A stretch of DNA of 64,000 nucleotides from Flavobacterium sp. GTDB taxonomy: Bacteria; Bacteroidota; Bacteroidia; Flavobacteriales; Flavobacteriaceae. The translations under genes and the position numbers were made by a program. Every line of letters starts with the position of its first letter. The first letter of the stretch is position 1. A model generated the notes under the pieces. The model had not been told where the DNA came from, made no database searches, and worked only from the letters and a program-made list of their open reading frames with translations. Positions 35,069 through 41,927 of this stretch are shown one piece after another. The stretch is taken from positions 108,554 to 172,553 of the forward strand of contig NZ_JAGIAV010000004.1 of the NCBI RefSeq assembly GCF_017744675.1. The letters run 5' to 3'.

Positions 35069-35485
35069 ATGAAAAAGTACCTTTTATTATTAGCAGTCTT
35101 ATGCACATCAATTTCATTTGCGCAAACCATTACATCCAAACAAGAAGAAGCCAATACAGAACAGTATGAACTTCTGAAAAAAGTAAACCAATTTTATCCT
35201 GACATTACCTTAAGCAAATCGGTCACGAATTTTTATGCCGATGGAAATATCATTGATTCGCAACAGGATTTTGATTTAAGAGGAACAAAATTTTCAAGTT
35301 ATAAACTAGGAATCGAGCCAGGAAACAAAAAAGTAAAGTTTGATTATAATTCTACTGAAGCTGGCCATGTATATGGCGATGTTACGATTTTTAACGGAAA
35401 TGCTTTGCGAACCACTTTTAATGAAAAAACAAACCAAATTGACGTCTCATTAAACGGAAAATCAGTTTATTTGAAAAAACTATAG
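35069..35485 (+). CDS. Secreted hypothetical protein, 138 aa (host paralogue of a phage cargo gene)
   Basis: Signal peptide KKYLLLLAVLCTSISFAQ. The mature part carries QYELLKKVNQFYPDITLSK and VYGDVTIFNGNALRTTF. Both phrases recur in the protein at 36488-36931 inside the integrated element (QYDLIKQVNIFYPDILISK, TYGDVRIFDGKTVRTLY), so the two are homologues. Function unknown; a periplasmic beta-rich protein is likely. The left junction of the element lies 496 bp downstream. Confidence 0.75.
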   Translation: MKKYLLLLAVLCTSISFAQTITSKQEEANTEQYELLKKVNQFYPDITLSKSVTNFYADGNIIDSQQDFDLRGTKFSSYKLGIEPGNKKVKFDYNSTEAGHVYGDVTIFNGNALRTTFNEKTNQIDVSLNGKSVYLKKL

Positions 35486-35501
35486 ATTTAAGAAAACTTT
35501 A

Positions 35502-35533
35502 GAAAAAGCATCGCAATCATGTGATGCTTTTTT
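35502..35533 (+). terminator. Intrinsic terminator
   Basis: AAAAAGCATC and GATGCTTTTTT pair around GCAATCATGT. It ends the secreted-protein transcript at 35485. Confidence 0.8.
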
Positions 35534-35572
35534 GATTTATATTTGGTTCAGATTTTATTAAAACAAACTACA

Positions 35573-35956
35573 ATGAAAAAATTTCTTTTCCTGGCATTTT
35601 TTATTTCCTTACAAACATTTGCACAGCAAAATAAATTCTCAGGAACTTGGGGAAACGAAAAATGCAAAAGTTGCAAAAAGGAATATATTTTCAGAATTAC
35701 AATTGCACAATCTAATTATAAGATTTTTGGAACTGCTGAAGTTACCAGCGAACATAAAGAACTAAATTCTGGCATTTTAGAAGTAACCGGACATGTGTAT
35801 CCACATGGCGATAAAGCTCAAATAAAGTTTAAAGACAAAAGCGGAGTCACATCGAGTGCTGTTTTATACGTAGAAGATTCTGTCATACAGTTCACCAAGA
35901 ATGGCGGAGGTGATTTGATCCCAAAAGAGATGATTTTGAATAAATTATATGAATAA
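35573..35956 (+). CDS. Secreted DUF2147-like protein, 127 aa
   Basis: From ATG 35573, a signal peptide KKFLFLAFFISLQTFAQ. The mature part begins KFSGTWGNEKCKSCKKEYIFRI and has a Cys-x-x-Cys pair (KCKSCKK). The beta-strand order resembles small DUF2147/lipocalin-like domains, with low certainty. It ends 25 bp before the left junction of the integrated element and is the last chromosomal gene on this side. Confidence 0.6.
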   Translation: MKKFLFLAFFISLQTFAQQNKFSGTWGNEKCKSCKKEYIFRITIAQSNYKIFGTAEVTSEHKELNSGILEVTGHVYPHGDKAQIKFKDKSGVTSSAVLYVEDSVIQFTKNGGGDLIPKEMILNKLYE

Positions 35957-35980
35957 GCTCTTTCTCAGGGCTATTCCATT

Positions 35981-36008
35981 TTGAACTATAATTTATAGTA
36001 TGAATCGC
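35981..36008 (+). other. attL: dif-like junction with degenerate XerD arm
   Basis: Layout: TTGAACTATAA (XerC-arm side) + TTTATA (centre) + GTATGAATCGC. The first 17 bases belong to the conserved block; the last 11 match the right-hand XerD arm in only 5 positions, as expected if they come from a phage attP. The shared block TGAACTATAATTTATA lies at 35982-35997 and 44082-44097. Confidence 0.75.
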
Positions 36009-36096
36009 AGTATGTCCAAGAAGATGTTAACAACTTTATCAACAGTAATATAAAGCCCTATTTTTGAAGAAATCTAAATATAGAAAATTTTGGAAC

Positions 36097-36127
36097 ATAA
36101 AAAAAGCCCCGTTTTATTGGGGCTTAT
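36097..36127 (-). terminator. Terminator at left end of the element
   Basis: AAGCCCC and GGGGCTT pair around GTTTTATT; on the minus strand a run of seven T follows. It ends leftward transcription of the cargo genes before the junction. Confidence 0.85.
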
Positions 36128-36151
36128 TTATTGATATTTTAGATGTCTTCT

Positions 36152-36409
36152 TTAATCTCTATCAAGTAGATACTCTAAATTTTGAAGTTTATTATTTACT
36201 CTTTCAAGTTCAGAAACAACATTTTGTAATTCTGTCAGTACGCTACTCATTGTAGAATCGAGATTTCTTATTTTAGAATCAAGATTTTCAGTATTAGTAT
36301 CTATATATCCAGTATTTGAACTTATGGTATCTAAAAATGAATTTAAATCTGTGTTCGATTTAATATCAGTTAACAAATCGATAATTTGATAAGCTTGTTC
36401 TTCCGTCAT
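36152..36409 (-). CDS. Coiled-coil hypothetical protein, 85 aa (element cargo)
   Basis: A heptad pattern covers residues ~25-82 (NTENLDSKIRNLDSTMSSVLTELQNVVSELERVNNKLQNLEYLLDRD). There is no signal peptide or membrane segment. It starts at ATG 36409. Its placement 80 bp after the secreted cargo gene and directly before a terminator suggests one transcript. Function unknown. Confidence 0.6.
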   Translation of the reverse strand: MTEEQAYQIIDLLTDIKSNTDLNSFLDTISSNTGYIDTNTENLDSKIRNLDSTMSSVLTELQNVVSELERVNNKLQNLEYLLDRD

Positions 36410-36487
36410 AAATTTAATTTTTGAGTTATTATTAATTTATTATAAGAACAATGGTACAGTATTTTTTCTAAAATTCTGCAAGTAGTT

Positions 36488-36931
36488 TTACCCTTTTACC
36501 TCATTAATTAATTTTCCATCAACAAAATATTGCATTAAAGAATTTGCACCTGATAAACGGTACAATGTTCGAACCGTTTTTCCATCAAATATTCTGACAT
36601 CTCCATAAGTCAAAATATCGTCATTTGATAAAAAGGTATAAGTTAAATGTCTTTTATCCATAATTGTAACATTATAAAGTTTAAACTTACTGCTACTCGG
36701 ATAAAGTAATTCAGCAGATAGAAATTCATTAACCTTTAAATTATTCTTGTAATTTGATTTAACTTCTTTCGAAATCAGAATGTCAGGATAAAATATATTT
36801 ACTTGCTTAATCAAATCATATTGATCGATATTAATAGGTTCTTTTTTCTCTAAAAAGATTTTCATATCTGAATCCTGAGCAAAAGAAGGAATAGAGAGTA
36901 CAATAAAAAGCAATAAAGTAATTTTTTTCAT
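36488..36931 (-). CDS. Secreted cargo protein homologous to host gene at 35069
   Basis: 147 aa from ATG 36931. Signal peptide KKITLLLFIVLSIPSFAQ. Homology to the host protein at 35069 spans most of the mature chain: QYDLIKQVNIFYPDILISKEV and TYGDVRIFDGKTVRTLY. The protein has no phage-like features and reads towards the left junction. It may alter the host envelope during lysogeny (moron) or be a trapped host gene; both are inference. Confidence 0.75.
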   Translation of the reverse strand: MKKITLLLFIVLSIPSFAQDSDMKIFLEKKEPINIDQYDLIKQVNIFYPDILISKEVKSNYKNNLKVNEFLSAELLYPSSSKFKLYNVTIMDKRHLTYTFLSNDDILTYGDVRIFDGKTVRTLYRLSGANSLMQYFVDGKLINEVKG

Positions 36932-37091
36932 GTGGTTTTGTTTTGTGAGTTTATAATTACTAAAGATTTCCAAATATAGTGCCAATAATTTTAATTTCAC
37001 TTTGTCAATTGCTATAAAAGAATAAATAATTTAACCTTAAAAAATTTCTGTTTATTATATATTTACATATTAAAAATAAAATAAATAAGAT

Positions 37092-37394
37092 ATGATGAAA
37101 TTAGTAGACGCAAATGGTTTTTTCGAATTTAGTTATAATGGAGAAAAATTTCTTGGAAACGTTAAGAATAAAAGACCTAAATCATTTTGTTTTATAGGTA
37201 ATCACTTAGAAAAGGTAACTATTGACGTAATTATCAACTTAGAAGAATATAAATCTGGGGTTAAAGAAAATACAGAAGAACTGATCATGATAGCACCAAA
37301 TATACCATCTGATATTAGCTTTTGGGTTAATGCATACTTCACACACAATCCATCGGTTTCAAGACGTGACTTTCAATGCGATAAGCCTTTGTAA
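37092..37394 (+). CDS. Hypothetical protein, 100 aa (element)
   Basis: The only rightward gene of the element. It begins MMKLVDANGFFEFSYNGEKFLGNV and has no recognisable domain. The 3' end is inside a perfect hairpin shared with the convergent 74-aa gene. The opposite orientation to the structural operon would suit a lysogeny or immunity gene, but no DNA-binding motif is seen. Confidence 0.55.
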   Translation: MMKLVDANGFFEFSYNGEKFLGNVKNKRPKSFCFIGNHLEKVTIDVIINLEEYKSGVKENTEELIMIAPNIPSDISFWVNAYFTHNPSVSRRDFQCDKPL

Positions 37395-37413
37395 TTTAAT
37401 ACAAAGGCTTATC
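37380..37413. terminator. Palindromic hairpin joining two convergent stop codons
   Basis: GATAAGCCTTTGTA (37380-37393) pairs perfectly with TACAAAGGCTTATC (37400-37413) around a 6-nt loop. Both stop codons lie in it, and it encodes Asp-Lys-Pro-Leu on each strand. It probably acts as a bidirectional transcript end, though T runs are short. Confidence 0.65.
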
Positions 37414-37620
37414 TACTATATAATCATTGAAATATTGTCGGGAAATATATTTACCAGTTTTTCGATTGTATATGTTGATGTAGTGATAATCAAATCCGAC
37501 ATGCTTACACCAATTATGCAGGTAAAATATAGATTTACAAAACTCAACCTTTATAGGTCTAATAGATTTATCTTTATTAAAAACCGTACAACTGTAAGGA
37601 GTGGGAGTGGTATTAGCCAT
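37396..37620 (-). CDS. Hypothetical protein, 74 aa (last gene of structural operon)
   Basis: Basic and aromatic (FCKSIFYLHNWCKHVGFDYHYINIYNRKTGKYISRQYFNDY). The ATG overlaps the stop of the upstream 273-aa gene by one base, so it is translationally coupled. No domain recognised. Confidence 0.65.
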   Translation of the reverse strand: MANTTPTPYSCTVFNKDKSIRPIKVEFCKSIFYLHNWCKHVGFDYHYINIYNRKTGKYISRQYFNDYIVDKPLY

Positions 37621-38441
37621 TAGAAAAATTTATTTCTAAATTCAATTGTTAAACTAAAAGAAGTAAGTTCAATTTTAAAACCCCCATCAACAGCCTTTAA
37701 AGTTGTGAATACAAAAGGAATGTAAGTGCCAGTAGAAATACTGTCATTAGCCATTAAATAAACTTCATTAGTTCTCACATCCTGATATATCCTAAGTAAG
37801 TGATAGCGACCACCAGTATAGGAATAAGTTGAAGTAACTTTAACAAACATACCATTAACCTGCAATGTATCTGCCGTCAATACAACTCTTTGTTCATCAA
37901 AATCTGTAGGCATTGTACCAACACCATTTTCATTATCAAAATGGTTAGCGTTCCAAACTTCCATATTTGCGGAACTTGATATTTTTAGCACAGTCTGAAC
38001 AATATAAGGTTTTGAATTTGTATTTGAAGTCAAATTATACACATTTCCTCTATACTGCGGACTATCATAGACTTTAAAAAATTTCTGAGTTTGTACAGGA
38101 AAATTATTAACATAGACTTCCTGTATTCCCGTAGATTGATTAGCAACTTTCAAATGCACAATCGTAAATGCAGTAAAAAAATCATTTAAAGGAATTACAT
38201 TTAAATCCGTCATTGCTAAATCATTAATAACAGAAGCTACAGCAATATTATCTACATTAAACAACTCAACACCTTGAACTCTTTTATTATCCAAATACAA
38301 GGCGACAGGAAAAAATTGACTATTTATCTCATCAATAACATATACAGTTCCAACTTCATCAATATAAGTGGATTCTACAGATTTCGTTTTAACAGTATAT
38401 GTGTCATCAATATACTGAATGTAATCTTTTTTGGTACTCAT
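37620..38441 (-). CDS. Beta-rich virion protein candidate, 273 aa
   Basis: No signal peptide, no membrane helix. Strand-rich throughout, with TVYVIDEINSQFFPVALYLDNKRVQGVELF, FKVYDSPQYRGNVYNLTSN and a closing block of alternating hydrophobics (TSFSLTIEFRNKFF). Its length suits a compact double-jelly-roll capsid protein (PM2 P2 is 269 aa), or a penton/spike protein. I cannot choose between this and the 239-aa protein for the major capsid protein. Two bp separate it from the upstream membrane-protein gene. Confidence 0.5.
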   Translation of the reverse strand: MSTKKDYIQYIDDTYTVKTKSVESTYIDEVGTVYVIDEINSQFFPVALYLDNKRVQGVELFNVDNIAVASVINDLAMTDLNVIPLNDFFTAFTIVHLKVANQSTGIQEVYVNNFPVQTQKFFKVYDSPQYRGNVYNLTSNTNSKPYIVQTVLKISSSANMEVWNANHFDNENGVGTMPTDFDEQRVVLTADTLQVNGMFVKVTSTYSYTGGRYHLLRIYQDVRTNEVYLMANDSISTGTYIPFVFTTLKAVDGGFKIELTSFSLTIEFRNKFF

Positions 38442-38443
38442 AA

Positions 38444-38965
38444 TTAATTAAATAATGGAACTTTCTTTAAGTCCGAAGTTGATAAATATTTTTTCAAATC
38501 AGCTTTTAAATCACGTCTTGTAATAACATAATAACAGCCGATTACTAAAGGAACAGTTGTAACTTGTTTTACTTTCAATAACTCGTTAATTGTCTCTTTT
38601 TCATTTTCGAAATTAGACATTGGTTCAGTTATCCAAGTGTACCAAGGAGCGTCTTTTGTCTGCTTATTTGTTCCTAACCAAACCGCCAAAGATTCTGCTA
38701 TATTATGAACTTCCTTACGAGGTGTAATTTTGTTCAATTCAATTTCTTTGGTCATTGGGTTAGAAACAGCAATTTTTAAATCTTTTTCTGCATCTTCCAA
38801 AGCTTTTTCCTCAGCATCTTGCGTGAATTTAGCATACCATTTTTTTAATAACGGATAACACACAATAATACCAACACACAAAAGCCAGTATTTTTGCAGA
38901 AAATCAAAGAGCCAAACAGTATTGGCTTGGCTCTTTGTTCTATTAACTATCTCTCTCTGAGCCAT
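38444..38965 (-). CDS. Membrane protein of the element, 173 aa
   Basis: One hydrophobic helix at residues ~24-42 (FLQKYWLLCVGIIVCYPLL) followed by a charged stalk (KFTQDAEEKALEDAEKDLKIAV), then a soluble part, and a weaker hydrophobic patch TTVPLVIGCYYVI near residue 140. Likely a membrane-associated virion or assembly protein. It overlaps neither neighbour but gaps are only 2 bp each side. Confidence 0.6.
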   Translation of the reverse strand: MAQREIVNRTKSQANTVWLFDFLQKYWLLCVGIIVCYPLLKKWYAKFTQDAEEKALEDAEKDLKIAVSNPMTKEIELNKITPRKEVHNIAESLAVWLGTNKQTKDAPWYTWITEPMSNFENEKETINELLKVKQVTTVPLVIGCYYVITRRDLKADLKKYLSTSDLKKVPLFN

Positions 38966-38967
38966 AA

Positions 38968-39075
38968 TTATTTTTTCTTGAATAATTTATAAGCCAAAAG
39001 TCCTGCTACAGCAACTAATACAACATTTGCAATAGTTTTATTGTTTGCGTAAAAAAGTTTGATTTTATCTAACAT
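38968..39075 (-). CDS. Tiny membrane protein, 35 aa
   Basis: Reading on the minus strand from ATG 39075: an N-terminal LDKIKLFYANNK, a hydrophobic helix ANVVLVAVAGLLAYKLF, and a KKK tail before TAA. Small single-helix proteins like this are common in internal-membrane phages. It is 2 bp before the 173-aa gene. Confidence 0.55.
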   Translation of the reverse strand: MLDKIKLFYANNKTIANVVLVAVAGLLAYKLFKKK

Positions 39076-39122
39076 CTTGTTTAAATTTTGAATTAATAAT
39101 TTTTATCGTTTTGATCGTTTGT

Positions 39123-39668
39123 TTAGACTGTAACGCTGTAAACAGTATAAAAAAAAAGCAGTACGGGAATAATCAAATAATTGAATCTGAATTTCTTCTT
39201 AGCCGTTACCGTGACATTTGCAAGATTATAATCTCCCATAATGTCAATAGCATCCTGAATATCCGAATCATATATTAAATCATGATTAGGAGCACATTCA
39301 TACTTAATAATGGCTCTTGCAATAACTAAGTAAAACTTTGCATCTACAATTTTGATTGTTTGGTCAGGGTCTAAGCCAACAGCTTTTGAAATAACCTCAA
39401 TATACTTTTGCGTATCATTTTCAAATGGCGGGGCATATTCAGTTATAAGCTTTCTAACAGTATTTTTGCCTTTATCAATATCGTTTGTCAAATCTCGCAA
39501 CATGGCACGAATACCATATTTTACTTCTGTAAATTGCTCAAAATGTTTATCGGTATTTTGAGCATTTGGTATTTTTCCTAGCCAAGCAATATTTGTCAAA
39601 ACCAAGTTACCCGGATTATTATTCCGAATACCTCTTGTTAAATCCTTTCTACCTAAAAAATTACTCAT
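39123..39668 (-). CDS. Membrane-anchored peptidoglycan hydrolase/virion lytic protein
   Basis: 181 aa. The N-terminal motif RGIRNNNPGNL is the signature of a widespread family of phage virion lytic (lysozyme-like transglycosylase) proteins. It continues WLGKIPNAQNTDKHFEQFTEVKYGIRAMLRDL, LITEYAPPFENDTQKYIEVISKAVGL. A C-terminal helix FNYLIIPVLLFFYTVYSV anchors it in a membrane. It probably opens the cell wall on entry or exit. Its start overlaps the upstream 58-aa gene by 8 bp. Confidence 0.75.
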   Translation of the reverse strand: MSNFLGRKDLTRGIRNNNPGNLVLTNIAWLGKIPNAQNTDKHFEQFTEVKYGIRAMLRDLTNDIDKGKNTVRKLITEYAPPFENDTQKYIEVISKAVGLDPDQTIKIVDAKFYLVIARAIIKYECAPNHDLIYDSDIQDAIDIMGDYNLANVTVTAKKKFRFNYLIIPVLLFFYTVYSVTV

Positions 39669-39837
39669 TTTGTTCTGTAATTAAAGGTTTAACAGGCGTT
39701 TCAGGTTCGTCTTTTGCAAAATCAAGCTTACTCAATTCATCAGATACAACTTGAATACCTTTTAAAATAGCAGTTACAACCGCACCATATTTTACGATAA
39801 TACCAATTATCGAAACAATTCCTTTCAAATTTTTCAT
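39661..39837 (-). CDS. Small membrane protein, 58 aa
   Basis: From ATG 39837: NLKGIVSIIGIIVKYGAVVTAIL is a hydrophobic helix, followed by an acidic tail (SDELSKLDFAKDEPETPVK). The size and single helix recall holins or virion membrane peptides. The 3' end overlaps the lytic-protein start, so they are coupled. Confidence 0.6.
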   Translation of the reverse strand: MKNLKGIVSIIGIIVKYGAVVTAILKGIQVVSDELSKLDFAKDEPETPVKPLITEQNE

Positions 39838-39940
39838 TACTTATTTTGTTTTAATTGTTTTCTTTTTTCTAAATGCTCTTTGAGTAAATCCACCCCCTCA
39901 TGAAGTATAAGAGGGAGGAACTTTAATATAAACCTTAACA

Positions 39941-40336
39941 TTAGTTCGAACGAATAAATGTTCCTGCATACCCACCGTTTTTTGCACGTGGATTAATTAC
40001 AAACGCCATACTGTCAATTACGACCTTACCGCCGTTTTTTTGCATTGTTCCCCAGTGAAAAGATTGAACACCAGTTTTAGTGTTAGTAAAAGTGCATGCC
40101 ACCGAACCAAACCAACCTTTGTCTGAAAGATTTGACTTTGTTGTTGTCACACATTTGATTGCAATCAATTCTCCTTTAGCTAATCTCCAACCAGTTGTTA
40201 AATGTTGTTCAACACCTTTATTTGGACCAGAAACAGGAGTGTAAGTAGTGTACTTTGCGCCTGAATGCTTTACTTTTTGCTTATTATTGTTATAACTCTG
40301 ATTATTGTAATTATAACTTTTTCTATTTTGTGCCAT
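39941..40336 (-). CDS. Virion protein candidate with Asn/Tyr/Ser-rich N-terminus, 131 aa
   Basis: Residues 1-25 are low-complexity (NRKSYNYNNQSYNNNKQK). The rest is a compact beta domain (SGAKYTTYTPVSGPNKG, GWRLAKGELIAIKCVTTTKS, WFGSVACTFTNTKTGVQSFHWGTMQKNGGKVVIDSMAFVINPRA). No membrane segment. Possibly a minor capsid or DNA-associated protein. Preceded by a 112-bp gap that holds a strong hairpin. Confidence 0.55.
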   Translation of the reverse strand: MAQNRKSYNYNNQSYNNNKQKVKHSGAKYTTYTPVSGPNKGVEQHLTTGWRLAKGELIAIKCVTTTKSNLSDKGWFGSVACTFTNTKTGVQSFHWGTMQKNGGKVVIDSMAFVINPRAKNGGYAGTFIRSN

Positions 40337-40399
40337 TTACTTTATAATATGTTTAATTAATAATATGATTTCAGCCAGTTTTTTTATTATGATTACCGC

Positions 40400-40432
40400 C
40401 GAATCTATCAGAAATACAATAAGATAGATTCG
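40400..40432. other. Strong hairpin between structural genes
   Basis: CGAATCTATC (40400-40409) and GATAGATTCG (40423-40432) pair perfectly around a 13-nt loop, and ATTAC/GTAAT outside extend the pairing. It lies in the only sizeable gap of the structural block and could be a packaging, replication or processing signal. Confidence 0.5.
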
Positions 40433-40448
40433 ATAGTAATTTTTCGGC

Positions 40449-40928
40449 TTATGATCTTTTTCTCGCAACTCTTTTACCTGAATTATTGCGATCACTTCTT
40501 AATAACCAAATCAAAGCAATAAGACCAGCAACAGCACCAACAACAATTTTCCAGTTTCTCTGAAACCAAACTTTAATTGTTGAGCTTACCACAGTAGCAC
40601 CAACTTGACCAGTTCCCTCTACAAATCCAGCACTTAATCCATCATTAACACCCGTTGTTATGGCTTTTGCGAAAATTTGAGAACCTGCATTTGCTACAGC
40701 ACCAACTGCATTACTTGCGGAATTTAAAGCCAGTTGTTTGTTGTATTCTTCCTCAGCTTGTTTGTTTGCCTTTTTTGCTTCGTGAGCATCTTGCAAATTC
40801 TGCGATATATTTTGAACAGTTCCGCCAACGAAAGGAATTGCACCCATAATAGGAGTAGCGACCTTTACCAAATTTTTGAACGAAACATTTTTCTTAATCG
40901 CAGTTCCAATTTTTTTGAAAAATCCCAT
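40449..40928 (-). CDS. Membrane-interacting virion protein candidate, 159 aa
   Basis: Begins MGFFKKIGTAIKKNVSFKN, an amphipathic basic segment, then VATPIMGAIPFVGGTVQNI, an Ala/Glu/Lys-rich helical middle and a C-terminal helix KIVVGAVAGLIALIWLL followed by a basic tail (KRVARKRS). This build (basic amphipathic start, glycine-rich patch, late helix) is common in DNA-ejection or membrane proteins of tailless phages. It is 3 bp after the 239-aa gene. Confidence 0.6.
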   Translation of the reverse strand: MGFFKKIGTAIKKNVSFKNLVKVATPIMGAIPFVGGTVQNISQNLQDAHEAKKANKQAEEEYNKQLALNSASNAVGAVANAGSQIFAKAITTGVNDGLSAGFVEGTGQVGATVVSSTIKVWFQRNWKIVVGAVAGLIALIWLLRSDRNNSGKRVARKRS

Positions 40929-40931
40929 AGT

Positions 40932-41651
40932 TTAAACAGTTTTTAAACATCTTACGACGAAATTAATAATTGAGCCTTGCGACTTATTGATTTCAATACC
41001 AACAACAGCCACTAAAGGCAAGGTTAATCTATCTGTTAAACCCTGAACAACTTTTCCGTCTGAAAGCACAGCTTGGATTGGGTCAATATCACGGCTTAAA
41101 GTCTGTAATTCGAAAGGCAGATATTTAACAACTTGACCGTTTGAGTACTGGTAAGACAAATCACTTACTGAATTATCTACAGTCATAACAGCCAAATCAA
41201 AACCTTGAACATCAATCTTTTTGTTGAACTCCTCAGAAGCAACGGATTTTTGTTCGAAGAAATATAAATTGTTTGTTTGCTGTGGTTCTTCAATACCGTG
41301 CAAATCGTAACGTTTACCTGCAATTAAATCCTCAAGAGTAATTTTAATACTCTCTTTGTCTGCAAGATAAATTGAACCTTCGTCTGCCAATTCACATAAT
41401 GCAATCATAGCATTGTCAGCATCGGATTGAGTGTTTTCAGTTCCGTAAGTACTTGCCAAAATGAAATCTTTAAGCAACACTTTGTTTGCTAAAATGACAT
41501 TCGAACCGTTTCCACGTTCAATGTAAATACTAATTTTTTCAGTTGTAAGGGCTGACAAAGCCACATCACTTGAAAGAATCAAAGCACCGATTGCTTTTGT
41601 TACTTGTAATTCTGGCGATTTTGTAACGCCTGTAATAGTTGCAATTTTCAT
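40932..41651 (-). CDS. Beta-rich major capsid protein candidate, 239 aa
   Basis: No signal or membrane helix. Repeated beta strands, with ISIYIERGNGSNVILANKVLLKDFILAST resembling in style a PM2-type capsid segment in which a leucine-rich stretch precedes DLIL. Other strands are VSDLSYQYSNGQVVKYLPFELQTL and RLTLPLVAVVGIEINKSQGSIINFVVRCL. Being the first structural gene, directly behind a phased-repeat region, it is a good major-capsid candidate. Structure prediction would be needed to decide between this and the 273-aa protein. Confidence 0.5.
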   Translation of the reverse strand: MKIATITGVTKSPELQVTKAIGALILSSDVALSALTTEKISIYIERGNGSNVILANKVLLKDFILASTYGTENTQSDADNAMIALCELADEGSIYLADKESIKITLEDLIAGKRYDLHGIEEPQQTNNLYFFEQKSVASEEFNKKIDVQGFDLAVMTVDNSVSDLSYQYSNGQVVKYLPFELQTLSRDIDPIQAVLSDGKVVQGLTDRLTLPLVAVVGIEINKSQGSIINFVVRCLKTV

Positions 41652-41712
41652 TTGTTATAAATTTTATTTGTTTAATTTCTTTCACAAAGGTTATTGCAGC
41701 TATTATTTGACG

Positions 41713-41762
41713 TTCCCTAAAATTCCCTATAATTCCACAATTTTCCCTAATTTTCCTTATAA
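41713..41762. promoter_or_regulatory. Five 10-bp-phased TTCC repeats
   Basis: TTCCCTAAAA, TTCCCTATAA, TTCCACAATT, TTCCCTAATT and TTCCTTATAA stand with TTCC at 41713, 41723, 41733, 41743 and 41753, exactly 10 bp apart. They lie just upstream of the 239-aa gene and overlap the end of the 55-aa gene. Same-face phasing suggests a cooperatively bound regulator or a structural DNA signal. Confidence 0.6.
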
Positions 41763-41924
41763 TATGCCGTACTTAATTAGGTCTTGGACAGTTAAATAAC
41801 TCCTTTTTAATTCTAAAGAATCGAGTATAACTTGATATTCTTTGCAAGCCGTTTTATAGCTTAATTCAAGAATATGCATTAACTGGGTTTTAGTTACTTT
41901 TTGGCTTGTATTCTGTGTTTTCAT
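41757..41924 (-). CDS. Small helical (HTH-like) protein, 55 aa
   Basis: Read from ATG 41924: KTQNTSQKVTKTQLMHILEL, then SYKTACKEYQVILDSLELKRSYLTVQDLIKYGIL. The YLTVQDLIKYGIL end resembles the ladder of excisionase/MerR-type helix-turn-helix proteins where L-T-V-Q-D-L is the first helix. It sits 3 bp downstream of rep and just before the phased repeats, a plausible position for their regulator. Confidence 0.6.
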   Translation of the reverse strand: MKTQNTSQKVTKTQLMHILELSYKTACKEYQVILDSLELKRSYLTVQDLIKYGIL

Positions 41925-41927
41925 GGC

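Noticed and set aside
37330..37623. Plus-strand open frame across the convergent 37.4-kb hairpin
   Set aside because: It overlaps both the 100-aa and the 74-aa genes, has poor composition and depends on the palindrome.
39661..39837. Toxin-antitoxin pair with the overlapping lytic gene
   Set aside because: The partner is a membrane-anchored phage lytic protein and the small protein has one helix; a holin or virion membrane peptide is simpler.
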